Below, in pieces: positions 1 to 13,250 of a stretch of DNA of 64,000 bases (its first letter is position 1; every line of letters starts with the position of its first letter). Below the pieces are notes generated by a model, which was not told where the DNA came from, made no database searches, and saw nothing but the letters and a program-made list of their open reading frames with translations. This DNA comes from Paraphoma chrysanthemicola. Its lineage: Eukaryota > Ascomycota > Dothideomycetes > Pleosporales > Phaeosphaeriaceae. The position numbers and the translations under genes are program-made. The DNA lies in assembly GCA_020744225.1 (NCBI GenBank), contig JAGMWG010000014.1:806001-870000 (forward strand), written 5' to 3'.

Positions 1-1029
1 ATAATACTATTATTCTCTATAAACTTAGTAAACTCTATTATCTTATGTAAGCTGTGCCTATCTACTAATAGTAGCTACTATTTACCTATACTCTTGTACT
101 TTATTATCTTATTAAAGTACTTAATCTACTCTAGTATAAGAGAGTTATTAGTATAGCTACTATTACTAACGTAGATAAGATAATTATTAGAAAGATTAGT
201 AATCTAGTGCTTTATAATTATTATAGCTTTAATAATAATTATAAGTAGAATAACTTAGCTAGTAGCACTTACGCACTTAATAAGAGTAATAAGCTTATAA
301 TTATTAGTAGATAGAATAAAGATCTTATATCTAAACTTACTATACACGTACTAGTTAGTTGTAACTCTAATTCTACAGCTAGTCTTATCTATATTATATA
401 TATTCTCTAGGAGTATTCTAAGCTTCTTTATGTACTTTTCTAGCTAATTATACTAGCTTTAGAGAGCTTTAGGCTCTTACGTAAGCTTACGCTAGATCTC
501 TATTAGCTTTACTTTAACGCACCTGTATTTTAGGTAGTACTAAAGCTACTAGTGTATCTAGTACTTTCTAAGTTATAGATAAGCCTTATCTAATCTAGTA
601 TAAGATTCTACTAAGATAGTGTTAGCTTATTACTTAACAAGTTCTTAATAGACGCTGTAACTAATTATATTAATAGTATTTATATATTACTTAAGCGTAA
701 GGTCTTACTTCTCTAATAAAAGCGTATTAGGTAGGCAGTAATTACTACAAGTATAGCTACCTTTATATATATAATAGAGGCAATAATATAGAAGGTTATA
801 GATATAGGCGTAACTTTTAAGATCTAGGTTAGTGTACTAGTGTAGCTTTACAACGTACTCTTTTAATACTAATATATCTATAGCGTATAAGAAGATTTTA
901 GAAGCTTTTAGAGCTATATTTAAAATAATTTAGCTATTTTAGATTTATTATTATAGTATGTTATAGTAGAGTTATATTATCTTAAAGTTATTTAATTACA
1001 CTAAGCTAATAATTTACATTAAGGTAATA

Positions 1030-1074
1030 GGCCTGTGCTTTGCATAGGCTTCCAAACAGGAATTTCAAAGAAAC
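1030..1074. other. Short patch retaining CpA/TpG inside the RIP block
   Basis: This ~45-bp stretch has balanced composition and at least seven CpA or TpG dinucleotides, while the hundreds of bases on each side have almost none. It is either a late insertion, a piece of unique sequence that RIP did not reach, or a gap-repair scar. No coding or RNA feature is recognisable in it. Confidence 0.5.
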
Positions 1075-4000
1075 TATAAGAGTCTAAGTATAAGTAAAAG
1101 ACTTTATAATATACGTAAAACTATTATTTTATCTTCTAAAAAAGAATATAAAGTTTTACTAGAGTAGAGAGTAATAAAAAGTAATAAACTATATAAAATA
1201 CGCTATTACTAATACGTTTATATTAATAACTTTAGATTATAAATATAGAGAAATACTCTTTATTACTATAGATACTTTAATAGAAAGAAGTAGTATATTA
1301 TTAGAATAGATTAAGCGTAATAGATAAAGGTATTTCTACTAATTTAAAAGTATATTCTAGTTTATAGAATAAAGTTAGTAGTACTCTATAAAACTAGAAC
1401 TCTAAGTAGTTATCTAGGCACTTAAAAGATTTGCTCTATAGTTATATATATAATACTTTACTATTAAAATAGACGTATAAACTTTAATATACTAACTTAA
1501 CTATTTATTAGTAAAGATACTAGAAGCTATTATTAGTAAATAGATTACTACTATACTTATCTAGAACTTTAAGATAAAGTATATCTCTAGAAAGAGAAAT
1601 ATAGTAGTAAATACTTTATCTTATTATCTAAAACTAAAAGAATAAATAGTACTAAATAAACTAAAAGAAGATATTAAGAAATTTATTAAATTACTAATTA
1701 TAAACATAGAGAGCCTATTTTCTATAGTAGAATCTAGAATACTCTACTTAGAATATAGTAATAAATTTAAAAAGATAGCTAAGTTTCTAATAATACTAAA
1801 AACTCTAAAGATAAGATAGAGTTAACTATAAGCGTAGAAAAAGTATATAATAAACTTCTTTATATAAAATAGATTTCTATTTAGAAAAATATCCTATAAT
1901 ATTATAATATAAAGAGTTATTAATAACTAAGATCTATAAATTATAGTAATATAAGAAATTTATATATTTATTAGGTATTATAGAATAAATAGAGTATACT
2001 CTATAATAGCGTAACGCTACTAGTAGAAGAATATATACTAAGATATTTAAGAGATACTTAAAGCGTATATAGAATACTAGCTATAGTTATAGAAAAGAAT
2101 AGTTAATATAATAATAAATACGTACATATTTACACTTTAGAAATTAATTACAATTAATATTATATATATACTAAACTTAGATAGTAAATATTTTTTAGTT
2201 ATTACTAGAGAATACTTAAGTAAATAGCTAGAGACGCGTATACTCTCTAATAATAAATTCTTAATAGTAGTAAAGTTTATATATAAAGATATTATCTACT
2301 ATTAGAGTATAACTAAGAGAATAATAGTAAATAGAAACTTAGACTTTACTAAAGTAGTAAAGCTTCTAGTAGAATACTATAATATTAAGCGTATCTAGTT
2401 ATTATTATATAATCTATAGACTTAAGAAAAGATTAAAGATAGTTATAAGTAAATTGTTAATATACTAGTAAAACTAATAGAGTTATAAGTAACTAAACTA
2501 CCTATAGTTCTTCTTATAGATAGAATCTCTATTTAAGAATTAATAAAATACTTACTATACTAGATAGTTATAGAATAGAACTTAGTACTACTAATTAAGC
2601 TTATACTACTTATATAGTAGATACTACTATTTAAAGAAATAAGAAACTAGAAATAGCTCTTAGTAATACGCGTAATATAAATTAACTTTTAAGACTAGTT
2701 CTTAATAGAAGTAGTATTAAAGATTATACGTATATAAGTATCTAAGAAAGAATACTAAAATAATACTAAGAAGATTTATTAGAATAACTTCTTACTAAAG
2801 ATACTTATACTTCTCTAAAACTCTATATAGAAAATTAATATAAGTTAGAATAAGAAGCTTAATATATAATAGCTTAGCTTATATAGAATTAAGACTACTA
2901 TAGCTAAGTATAAGATATACTTACTAGAGAATCTTAGTAGTATAGCTTTTATATATATAGTACTAAGATAGAGACTTAAAATTTTCTACGTATAATAAGA
3001 GAAAGATATTAATATAAAGAACTAAAGATAGATAAAACTATAGAATCTAGAGCTCTAGAGTAAGATATATACCTTTTACCTACTACTAAAAAATAAAGAT
3101 AATTCTTAGATAGAAGAGTTAGTATAAAGTAATAATAAAATAAGTTAATAGCTATTAAGATAGACTATAGTAAAGAAAGAAGTAGAAGTAAAAGTGTAAA
3201 TAAAATAAGCTACTCTACTTATAAAGTAAGTACTATTATAAATAGTCTTTTAGACTCTAATAGAATAAGAAAGAGAAGAGTATATTCTTATATATATAGA
3301 TATAGATAACTTTAACTTAGAGAGATTAGAGTAATACTACTTCTACTTATAAGCTTATTATAAGAAAAGTAAAGAATATAAAAAATTAACTAAGATAGCT
3401 AATTTAAAGATAGAGAGAAGATAAGAGCTATAGATAATAAGTAGTATAAAATATTTTAAGAAATTTTTTAGTAATAGTTAGCTAACTTAAGATTAGAGAC
3501 TATATAGTATATTCTTCTTACTTAGAGAAAGAAGTAAGATTTTTATAAAATAGTTAGAGAAACTTATAAACTTAACTTATAAGCTAAGAAGAACTTATAT
3601 AATAAGAAGTCTTTTTTAAGAAGCTAAGAAATACTACTACTAAATATATAAGTAGTACTTAGATAGTCTTTTATTTATTTCTTATATTAACTACTACTTT
3701 AGAATTTATAGTACTAGTAAGTACTAGCTAGCTTATAGCTACTTATAAAGTAGCTAGTACTTATAGTATAAAAAAAGAGAGAAAAGAAAGTTAAAAGAAC
3801 TCTAAAGAACTTTAAGCACTTATATTTTCTATAAGCTTAGAGTATATAATTAGATAGTATACTATAAAATTAGCTATAAGAACTTAAAAAGATAAGAAAA
3901 TTATAAAGTATACGTATATAGTAAGAATAGATAGCGTAAAATATAGTTATATATACTTTAAGAAAAGAAAATATAAAGTATAGAGAATTATAAGAAAAGT

Positions 4001-7000
4001 AGTTAGCGCTAGTATACGCTAGTATATACTAGTATTATAGCTAGCTAATAGTAAGTATTTATAAAGCTAGTAGATGCTTCTAATAGACTAAATTAGCTTT
4101 AGTATTTATAACTTTAAATCTTAATAACTACTAGTAAAACTTAATATCTTACGTTAAACTTTAGAAAGAATATTAATATAATAACTATTCTTAGAATTAG
4201 AAGTCTAGTTAGAGATAATAGAAAAAAGTATATATATAGCTAGATACTATAAACTTATAATTAAGAAAGTATTAATATTACAAAAAGCTAGAGAAGTAAA
4301 TAAGATATAAATAATAATTATAAGAAAGATATATAACTCTATACTATCTAGAAGTAAAAAGATAGTAAGTAAAAGAAGTAAGTAAAGTTATAATTAGAGT
4401 AAGTAGCTATATAGAATTATAATTACTTATAAGTACTAGTATTTATAAGAGATAGTAAGTAAGTAAAAGAAGAGAAGCTATATAAACTCTTAACCTAAGT
4501 CTTAGATTTCTTTTTTTACCTAACTTTACTATTAACTAAACTAAGTAAGCTTTTAAGTTAATTTTTATAGTAGCTACTTTAACTTTCTTTTTATCTATAA
4601 TAACTATAAGAATACTTAATAAGATCTTTAAGCTCTTATCTTAGAAGCTAGCTTAATAATATACTAAATATACTTACTAACTATTATAGCTAGTTACTTA
4701 GTAATCTAGTATTCTCTTACGCGTTAGTACTAGTAGTTATAAGTTCTTTGTAATAGTTATAGTTACTCTATTAATCTCTTATAATAGTAATATTACTACT
4801 TATATAGAGTAATAATCTAAGTAGTCTAAATACTTAGAGTAATTTATACATAGACTTATTAGCTCTTACCTAATTAGCTTTAATTAACTCTAACTATATA
4901 AATATAAGCTTAATATAATATAATAGTAGAATAATTTATATTAACTATAACTATAGTATAGAGATAGCTAATATAGCTAACTATAAGAACGTCTCTATTA
5001 TATAGAATAATAGTTATACTATATAAGATTTTTAGTCTTAACTATTACGTATTACTCTAACTAAGACTTAAGATATATTAGATATATAGTGTACTAGTAT
5101 AACTCTTTATCTTAATCTTATAGTAAGCTTACTTATAAGTTTCTCTAACTAGTTACGTATATAAACTATAATTATAGTATAATATAGAGGCGCTAATAAC
5201 TTTAGTTATATATATTTAGTAGTTATAAACTAGAAGAAGTAGAAGAGAGAGAGAATAACTACTTACTATAATATAGTTACGTATTTAAAGAAAACCTACT
5301 TTAAGCTATAAGCTAATTATATTATACTTTACTATTTAGACTTACTATATAATACTATAAGTATAATAAATATAGTATATATTTTAAAGTATATATATAT
5401 AAAGAACTTAGTTTCTATTTTAAATACTATTATTATAAACTAAATTATAGCTAAATTATTATAATAACTTAAGAAATACTACTTAATTAGAGTAGACTAG
5501 ACTAACTATAAAGAGTTTCTTTATTACCTTACTTACTAAGTTTATAATAAAGTTTTAAATAACTTTAACTTAGAAATCTCTAAAAAGATAAAAGGTATTC
5601 TAGTAAATTAAGAGTAAAAGAATAACTTTATTAACTTTATAAGCTAAAGTAAAGAATATAGTCTTATATATAAGATAAATTTTATAAATAAAGAGCTTAA
5701 TAGTATATAGTAATATTTACTTACTTAATACTTAGTAATAAACTTAGTAACTAAGTATAAAAGTCTTCTAGTAAAGAACTAAAAGATTATCTTACTTAAC
5801 GTAGAGATAATAAAAGAGAAGTATTAGCTTACCTTATACTAAGAACTTAATCTTCTAATTCTAGTATAATATATAATACTAGAAGTAGTTAGTAGATATA
5901 AGAGAGTTATAACTAAGAGCTTACTTACATCTCTAAAGATAATAATATAAGAATAAGTAAAAGCTTTATAAGAGCTAAGATTAGTAAACTAAGATATAGA
6001 GCTAAATTCTAAGAGTAAGACTAATAAGTAGCTTAAGACTAGAAAATATAAATATACTACTAAGACTAACTAACTTATAGAATAGCTAGTTTAAAAAGAG
6101 AATATAAACGTAGCTCTTACTATAAAGAGCCTTTTACTAACCTAATAGCTAAGATTTATAGTATATAAGACTCTAGTAGCTAATAATCTAAAGATCTTAA
6201 ATAAAATTAACTTAAATATTATAGAAGAAGAACTATAAGTCTTAGAAAATAATAATAATAGTAAGCTAACTAATATAGACTTATAGTAAATTTAAGATAA
6301 TATAAAGTATTAATATAGTAACTAGAATTTAAAGCTTATTTAACTTATCTAGTAGATAACTACTAGTAAGTTTAAGAAGTCTCTTAAAAGAGCTATAATT
6401 AGTTAACTACTAAGCTTCTAGTAGTAAGAGATTATAAATTAGAGTAAGTATATTAACTCTAATAAAAAGAAGTTAAAAGATATTAGTTAAGTATACTTTT
6501 ACTATCTACGCTTTATTATAGCTAAAGTTAGACTTTAGTATTAAATACTAAACTAGAAAAATATAAGTAATATATTAGAAGTTCTTAAGACTTACTCTAA
6601 TAAGTAAGTAAAATATTAGAATAACTCTTAGTATTACGTTCTATTTTAAGCTAGATTTTGCGTAGAATATAAAAACTAAGATATACTAAGCTACTAATTT
6701 TAACTAGCTATATTAGAGGCTCTTAACCTAGACTATAATAGTATTATTAAGAAGATAAGCTAGACTAAGATTATAAAAGAATTTTAGCACATAAGTATAC
6801 TAATTACTAACTATTTCTTATAAATATTTAAAGATCTAGACTTAGTAAAAATTATTAATAGTTTCTTTAATATATTTAAGTAGTACTAGTACTATATAAG
6901 TAGAAAAGAAAACTTAGACTAGAATTAAGCTATATTCTACTCTATTCTATAGTAGCTTATTAGAAGAGATATTAAGTACTAGCTATTATATACTTATCTT

Positions 7001-8342
7001 TAGTATAAGTATTACTTAATTAGCTATCTATATTATATTAAGTATATAATAGTAAGAGATAGAACTAAGTTTAAGTATATTAATCTTAATATTAATTAAG
7101 TAGTTAAGTATAGCTATAAGGTAGATATAATCTAAGAATTAGTCTTTCTTAATAATAAAAATATTTAAAACTATACTATTATAATAGACAGCTTCTATAA
7201 TATTACTAAAGAATATATAAAACTTAGAAAAGAGTAAGAAATAGAGACTAAGATAAAATATATTAAAGAATAAAGTAATAAGAACTAGCTTAATAAGATA
7301 AAGAAAAAGTAGCTAAATATTAAGTTTAATAATAAGCTATATAAGTAAAAAGAAATTTATATCTTTTATTTTCTACTACTTTATAGTACTAAGAGTTTAG
7401 CTAAGACTATTTAACGTATAATTCTCTTATAGTTTATATTAATTTAGAGTAACTATAAGACTATAGAAAATTCTATAATAGATACTTACTACTAAATTAC
7501 TAAAGCTTATTAAACTCTAATAGCTATACTATACACTTCTTTAAGTTATTCTAATAAGTATAGTAGTATTACTTAGCTAATACTTAGTATAACTATTTAT
7601 TAATTTTTATTAGCTATCTTATAAGTAATATATTACTAGAAGTAATAAGATTTACTTATAGTAATTAAGAAGACTAAGAAGAACTTAATTAGAAAAAAGA
7701 AACTATAGATCTAAGTATAGATTAAGAAGAAGTATGTAAATAATATTACTTAGACTAAGACTTAGTAAGTATACTTCTAGAAGTATAAGAAGAAAGTATA
7801 TAGTATAGAGTTTAAGAAAAATTAAAAGAGTAGAATAATAAAAGTTATCTCTAATTAATTATTTTTCTTAAATAAGAAGAAGTAGTCTAAAGTATTAGCT
7901 CTTTAGTAAAAATATAATATAAATCTAAGCTAAAAGAATATACTAAAGTATATATTCTTAGAAGAGCTTAGAAGTAAGTAAGACTAAGTTTAGTAGTTAG
8001 AAGAAAAGAAAGTAAATAAGTTTATTAGCTACTCTCTAGAAACTTAAAAGAATATACTAGCTTAATTATTATACTTACTTTCTATCTACTATTTTACTAT
8101 ATAAAGTATAGTCTAGTGTCTATAAGAAGAGAGTAGTACTTAGATTTTATCTTTTACTTAGAAAACTTAGACTCTAAGTATAGACTAGACTATAAGTATA
8201 AGTAGTACCTTATTAACTCTTATAAATATACTTATATTAGAGTATAGTAATTTATAATCTTTTCTATAAAGTAGACGTAAAACTATACTAAATCTAAATA
8301 TACTAACTCTAGCTTAGTATAATTATAGTAGAGAAAATACTT

Positions 8343-8673
8343 AGTAAAGAGAGTATAGTTAGTCTTTAACTTATAGTTAGTCTCTAACTTATAGTTAAGA
8401 ATATAAACGTAGTTATAAATAGTAAAGAAGACTTAGTAATAAAGTATAAAGTAAAGAGAGTATAGTTAGTCTTTAACTTATAGTTAGTCTCTAACTTATA
8501 GTTAAGAATATAAACGTAGTTATAAATAGTAAAGAAGACTTAGTAATAAAGTATAAAGTAAAGAGAGTATAGTTAGTCTTTAACTTATAGTTAGTCTCTA
8601 ACTTATAGTTAAGAATATAAACGTAGTTATAAATAGTAAAGAAGACTTAGTAATAAAGTATAAAGTAAAGAGA
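8343..8673. repeat. 107-bp tandem repeat, three copies
   Basis: Three consecutive copies of a 107-bp unit start at about 8343, 8450 and 8557, followed by a 10-bp start of a fourth. By eye the copies are identical. Each unit contains an internal doubled motif built on CTTATAGTTAGTCT. Identical neighbours inside saturated RIP DNA suggest that the amplification came after the mutation process, or that the copies have been homogenised. Confidence 0.9.
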
Positions 8674-9005
8674 ATAGAGAAGAATAAGTTAAAGCTTAGA
8701 AACTAAGCTTAAAGTTAAGAAAGTTTATACTATTATATAGAGTAATACATTTAGTTTATATTACATAGAGTTCTTAATTTTCTTAATATACGTAAGTAAA
8801 TTACATAATTATCTAGTCTTTATAAGAGTATTTTAATATTATAGAAAAAGAGAGAAGATAATATAAAAAAGAAGAAAAAGATAGAAAACTAGTAAGATAG
8901 ATACTTAATAGCTAATACAAAAAGATCTTCTCTACTTTATTACTTACTTCTATATACTATAAATAGTAAAATAAGTTCTAAACTACTTACTAATAACTTA
9001 ATAGT

Positions 9006-9477
9006 AGTAATAATTAGACTAGTAAATAAGTAGGAGTTAGGTTAGAGTTAGGTTAGATTACGTAAGACTCTAACCTAACTCTAACCTAATACCTACCTTT
9101 TTTACGCTAAGCGTAAGTAGTAGTTAGGCTGTAGTCGCACGGACTATAAGTTATAGTTATAGTCGCATAGACTAGGTTAGAATAGGTCTTAGTTATTAAA
9201 GCCTTGTTATAACAGCGTTTTATTATAGTTACGCGTAATTACGCGTAGTTAAAAAAGTAACAAAAAAGTAACTTATATAGGTACTCTAAACCTAACTACG
9301 ACCTATAGTCCGTGTAACCTAATCTAATCTCTACTTACGCTAGTAGTAACTCTAACTTAACCTCTACCTACGCTAGTAGTAACCTAACCTAACTCCTACT
9401 TATAGCTCGTGCGACTACGACCTAACTTATACCTACGAGTAGGTACCTCGAACCTATTTACTAGTCTAGTAATAATT
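9006..9477. mobile_element. 452-bp non-autonomous TIR element (MITE-like) with 10-bp target duplication
   Basis: The 13-mer AGACTAGTAAATA at 9016-9028 is matched by its exact reverse complement at 9455-9467. Directly outside lie identical 10-bp direct repeats AGTAATAATT (9006-9015 and 9468-9477), as expected of a target site duplication. The interior has no ORF and is richer in GC than its surroundings. It is built of repeated TTAGGTTAG-type and GTAGTCGCACG-type modules in both orientations, plus two ~32-bp direct repeats (9329-9360 and 9362-9392). A 9-11 bp duplication is usual for Mutator-like elements, but the short TIR is not, so the superfamily is open. The duplicated target is itself RIP-like DNA, which implies insertion after RIP. 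Confidence 0.75.
9030..9096. repeat. 28-bp near-perfect inverted repeat (hairpin)
   Basis: The left arm at 9030-9057 and the right arm at 9069-9096 match at 26 of 28 positions when one is reverse-complemented, with an 11-base loop. The arms consist of the TTAGGTTAG-type module that recurs through the surrounding 452-bp element. It could fold into a long hairpin as single-stranded DNA or RNA. Confidence 0.85.
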
Positions 9478-10209
9478 AAGAACTAGTATAACTAGCTATA
9501 TAGTACTATAGTAACTATAGTAAAACTAAGTATAATACGCGAATATATAAGAAGAATATAAAGATATTCTCTAAATTAGATACTAGTATAATATATATAA
9601 ACTTCTTATTTAATAGTAATAAAATTAAAGATTTATAATATATATTAGTTATACTAAGAAAAAGTAGCTAGCTTACTAATATAGCTAGCTTACTAATAGT
9701 TTACGTTACTAATTATAGATTATACTCTATAATCTATATTTACTAAGTTTCTTAGATTACTAATTAGTTATATATTTAGATTATAGTTAGTCTTACTATA
9801 CTACTTATTATTATAGTAGTCTTTATACTCTAGTATTTCTTCTTTCTTATATTCTAACTCTATATTAAGATTAATTAGAGATAGAGTTAATCTATAGTAA
9901 TAAACTCTATTCGTAATATTATTATTATATAACTAATAGTATATCTTATAGATAGTATAAACTAGATAATTTAAGAAAGTAGACTATTTACGTAAGTATT
10001 TATATATACCTTTAAATATTAGAAAAATTAGTATATAAGTATTCTTAAAAAGAAAATTCTACTAATTTCTTTTAGCTAGAAGTTTCTCTAGATCTTTAAA
10101 CTACTTAAGTGTATTACTTTACTATAATCTTTAATAATCTAATATAACTAATAAAAGATTTCTTATATATTCTAGATGTATAAAAGCTCTACTATATTAA
10201 GTTTATATT

Positions 10210-12730
10210 CTACGCCTCGCGTGTATTAAGAGAGAGAACTACCTTAGTTAGGTTGTGTGCAATACCCCATGTCTTTTGCCGTTTGAGGAGAGATGCTGTC
10301 TGATTTAGAACTTGTTGCCTGCCAACAGGACTACACAGCGAAGGAACCCCAGCAATACAGAGATTAACGTTCTCGCCATTAATCGTCCAATTGACATGCC
10401 GATTCGGGACATCAGCATCTAGTCGGGGCTGATCCAATTGGAGTGAAGGACCATGAACAGGTGAATGGCTCTCCGGAAGCAGAAAGGACATACATGATAG
10501 CACAACCCCGGCGTGGAATATGTGAAAAGATTGCAGCGGCATCTGAGACGGGTATAATCTTACGAGTCCCAGTAGCTGTGCACTGTGATATGTGATCTCT
10601 CTCGTCCTTCTGGGGTCTTCATTTGCCCACTGTCTCATTCGAATTTTGATGGTGCCCCTCTCCAAATCATCGCGGAGGTAGGGAAATAGCCAGTTCATCA
10701 AATCTCCGGCGGCATAGATGTGAGCGATGTGAACCAGTTGCGTGCGATGTACCAATTGCTCAATCTCTGATCGCGTGTGACTATTGCTGATAGCCTCTAT
10801 CGGGACGAGTGTCTGATCGATTGCTTGCAGAAGTGTTTTCACACCATCCTCGGACACAAGGGGCGCCGCTAGCTGGTCGAGTGGAAACGATCTGACTTCT
10901 TTCATTGTCCATAGCATTCTGAGTAAAGCCAATACGACCAAGAACAGGTGCTGTTCGTCTGCAATCTTCTCGACTGGGTCAGGGCTACCGTCGAAAAGTA
11001 AACTCATTGTGGACCGTAGACTCGAGGTTGGAGGGGTGGTTTTTGACCAAGGGTGTAGACTCGCCCAGATCTCAGCATTTTCAGCCTGCCAATGCTCAGT
11101 CGAACCTGGAAGATTGTGGTTGACGTCCGCGATATTTAGAAAAGGACGATTATTATGAAGGTATGCAACTGAAGCATCGTACGTGAAGACTGCCCAGCTG
11201 AGGCGCCGGGATGACTCTGCCCGGATATAGTTCTGCCAAGTCTCTTCAAGGCTACATTCCGTTGGAGGCGAAGCTTGGGTCTCTAAACGAAATAGTCCCA
11301 TACACTTTGTATGATAAATTAGGCTATTACGGCAAGACTCGCTGAGCTCGAACAGGCGTTCGCTCCCACTGGAGTACCCATCTGAGTTGTCACAAGTCAG
11401 TCTATTCCCACTGGAAAGCAAAAAGCAGGAAAATCATGAACTTACGAATCCCTTGAAGTAGCTGGGCAGCTAAATAGGACTGCGTCCGAACGAAGCGATG
11501 ATCATGTTCAGCCATGAAGACTAGAAGACGACGGCTCAGCTCAGATAGTGTGATGGAAAAGGCCTTAGACCCAGGAAATTGGGTGTAGCAGACGCCGATA
11601 CAGATGATACCTAAGGTAACCACAAGATCCCTGCCAGGGTCAAAAGTCGGCAGATGAATAAACGAAAGCATCGGATGAAAGTGCGCAAAATATAGATCAA
11701 TACAATGATCCAAATCTTCTTTTGGGGGAAAGCTTTCCAGATTGAGCGTCTGAAGTGTGTTTTGCTCGAACGGGAGCCGAAGACACTGTTGGAGTGCATG
11801 CCAAGTTCGATCATTGATGGGCATTAGGCTGTGGTAGCGCCCGCGCGCGATAGAATCTACTTTGTCAACTCCCAGAGACGGTAGAACAATTTCCTTGAGT
11901 GGAGGCCCAGAATTTTCGAGTGGCCATGGATCACCATGATCCACTGTATGCTGCGGTTGAGGTATCAATAGGCCACCTAGTGCTGTACCATCGCCTTGAA
12001 CGTCGAAAGCTGTTGTGTTCATTGCTGGTAGAGATGCCGTTTGCGGGGCAGATATCAGTAGCAGCTGAGACAGCGGATCGTCATAACTTGACATCGTATT
12101 CAGGAAGCCCAATTCTGTCCGAGATTGCTCTGAGCCACTGTTTTCGAGGATCCAGTCGAGATTACTATTGAAGTCGGGATTGTCGAAAGCCATGAACATG
12201 AGGTCTGTATTCAGGCCACCAGATGTGGGTGACGGAAGATTTGGTGCGGCAGTCAGCCCTGACCTTGGAGAGTAGATGTTGGTTCCATCCTGACTTAGAT
12301 CTATTTTGTTTATTTGAGCTTCGCTGGGAGGTGGAGTGGTCATTGATCGTGCACTTGCAAACATGGAAGACTCAAGCAGCGGCTGGTCCGAACCAACGTG
12401 CTGCGTAGAGTCGGATGCCAACGAGATTACAGATCCATTGTTTTGCCTACAGTCTTGTCGACGTGACCCAGCGGCTCCTTCGAAAATGCAGGGTAGCTTT
12501 CGTCGTACACAAGACGAACACTTTGGTCGTTCCCCGTTGCAGCGTGTCTTTGACTGTACGCAGGACTGGCAGGCCTTCCTCCTGGCTCCGGGTGGTGGGC
12601 GATGCGCATCATGCACGCGCATGTGTCTCGATAGCACGTCTTTACGATCAAATGGCCGGCAGCAAACGCTGCAGTGGTATCGAGCATGCTTCCAAGAAGC
12701 ACCATCACCAAGCTGTGTGCTGGATTGCAT
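10210..12730 (-). CDS. Fungal transcription factor with C2H2 finger plus Zn2Cys6 cluster
   Basis: Two exons, 12730-11446 and 11381-10210, give 818 aa; the intron (11382-11445) has a GTAAGT donor, a CTGAC branch site and a CAG acceptor. Visible near the N-terminus are a classical C2H2 finger (C20, C23, H36, H40) and directly behind it a binuclear zinc cluster (C54, C57, C64, C71, C74, C81) with the basic stretch expected for DNA binding. The C-terminal two thirds resemble the fungal-specific transcription factor regulatory domain. The start is the first ATG of the open frame; an upstream TTG extension was not used. It lies at the edge of an enzyme cluster whose five structural genes share a promoter heptamer, so it is the natural candidate for a pathway-specific nuclear regulator. 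Its stop codon lies at the border of the AT-rich block. The ligand is unknown. Confidence 0.9.
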
Positions 12731-13250
12731 GCTCAAGACCTGAGACCAGACAAATACCAGCAAGCGAGGTGAGTGGGTCCTGAGAAGCGACAGATTTGGA
12801 CATGAAAAGTGGATCTAACGTGGACAGTGGATGATCGGATCTGCAGGTGATACAGTAGAAGCAGGGGCCAATGTTCGAACGTTTGTCTTGCAAAAGTGAT
12901 TAAGATAAGTCGTGACATGGGACAAGGCTCTCACGCAAGGATAATGCGGGGCAGACTGCTTACCGAGGTGCTTTGGACGCCCGCACGCTAGCTGCCTCAA
13001 GAGTCAAGACGACTTGGCCGCCATCCTAAGCCACGATTATTGCGCACTGATTTGATGCCGTGTACACAGCTTGCTGCACCGTCAAAATGGTGGGTGTCGT
13101 AGAAGGAATGTCCTACTCAGGTATGAAAGCGAGCTGCGATACACACGCGCTCTTGGAAACCAATACATCTGTCTTCGACCTTGGAATCTTTCAAATCCAT
13201 TGGACTTCGTTGCCTGCAGCTCAACTTAAGATAATGCCAACACTACGTAA
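12731..13250. other. Intergenic: 5' region of the regulator and 3' region of monooxygenase 1
   Basis: About 520 bp between the regulator's start and the stop codon of the next minus-strand gene. Small ORFs on both strands lack any family motif. The ACTCCGA heptamer found upstream of the structural genes is not seen here. Confidence 0.5.

Larger units (their letters stand above)
1..10205. repeat. AT-rich, RIP-degenerated repeat block without genes
   Basis: About 10.2 kb with very low GC content and no convincing open reading frame on either strand. TpA is everywhere, while CpA and TpG are almost absent over long stretches (for example 1081-1900); the remaining C and G sit mostly in CpT, ApG or CpG contexts. 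That is the pattern left by saturating repeat-induced point mutation (CpA to TpA), so the block most likely consists of old transposons mutated beyond recognition. I could not recognise any transposase, reverse transcriptase or integrase by eye. The block ends abruptly within a few bases of the stop codon of the transcription factor gene at 10210. Confidence 0.9.

Noticed and set aside
8343..8673. Possible CRISPR-like array
   Set aside because: The whole 107-bp unit is repeated without unique spacers, in a eukaryotic genome.
9031..9096. Possible telomere-like TTAGGG repeats
   Set aside because: The unit is TTAGGTTAG/TTAGAG, occurs in both orientations as a hairpin, and belongs to a bounded transposable element.
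12336..12783. Plus-strand frames of up to 135 codons
   Set aside because: They are antisense to the exon encoding the zinc finger and zinc cluster; the minus-strand protein has real motifs.
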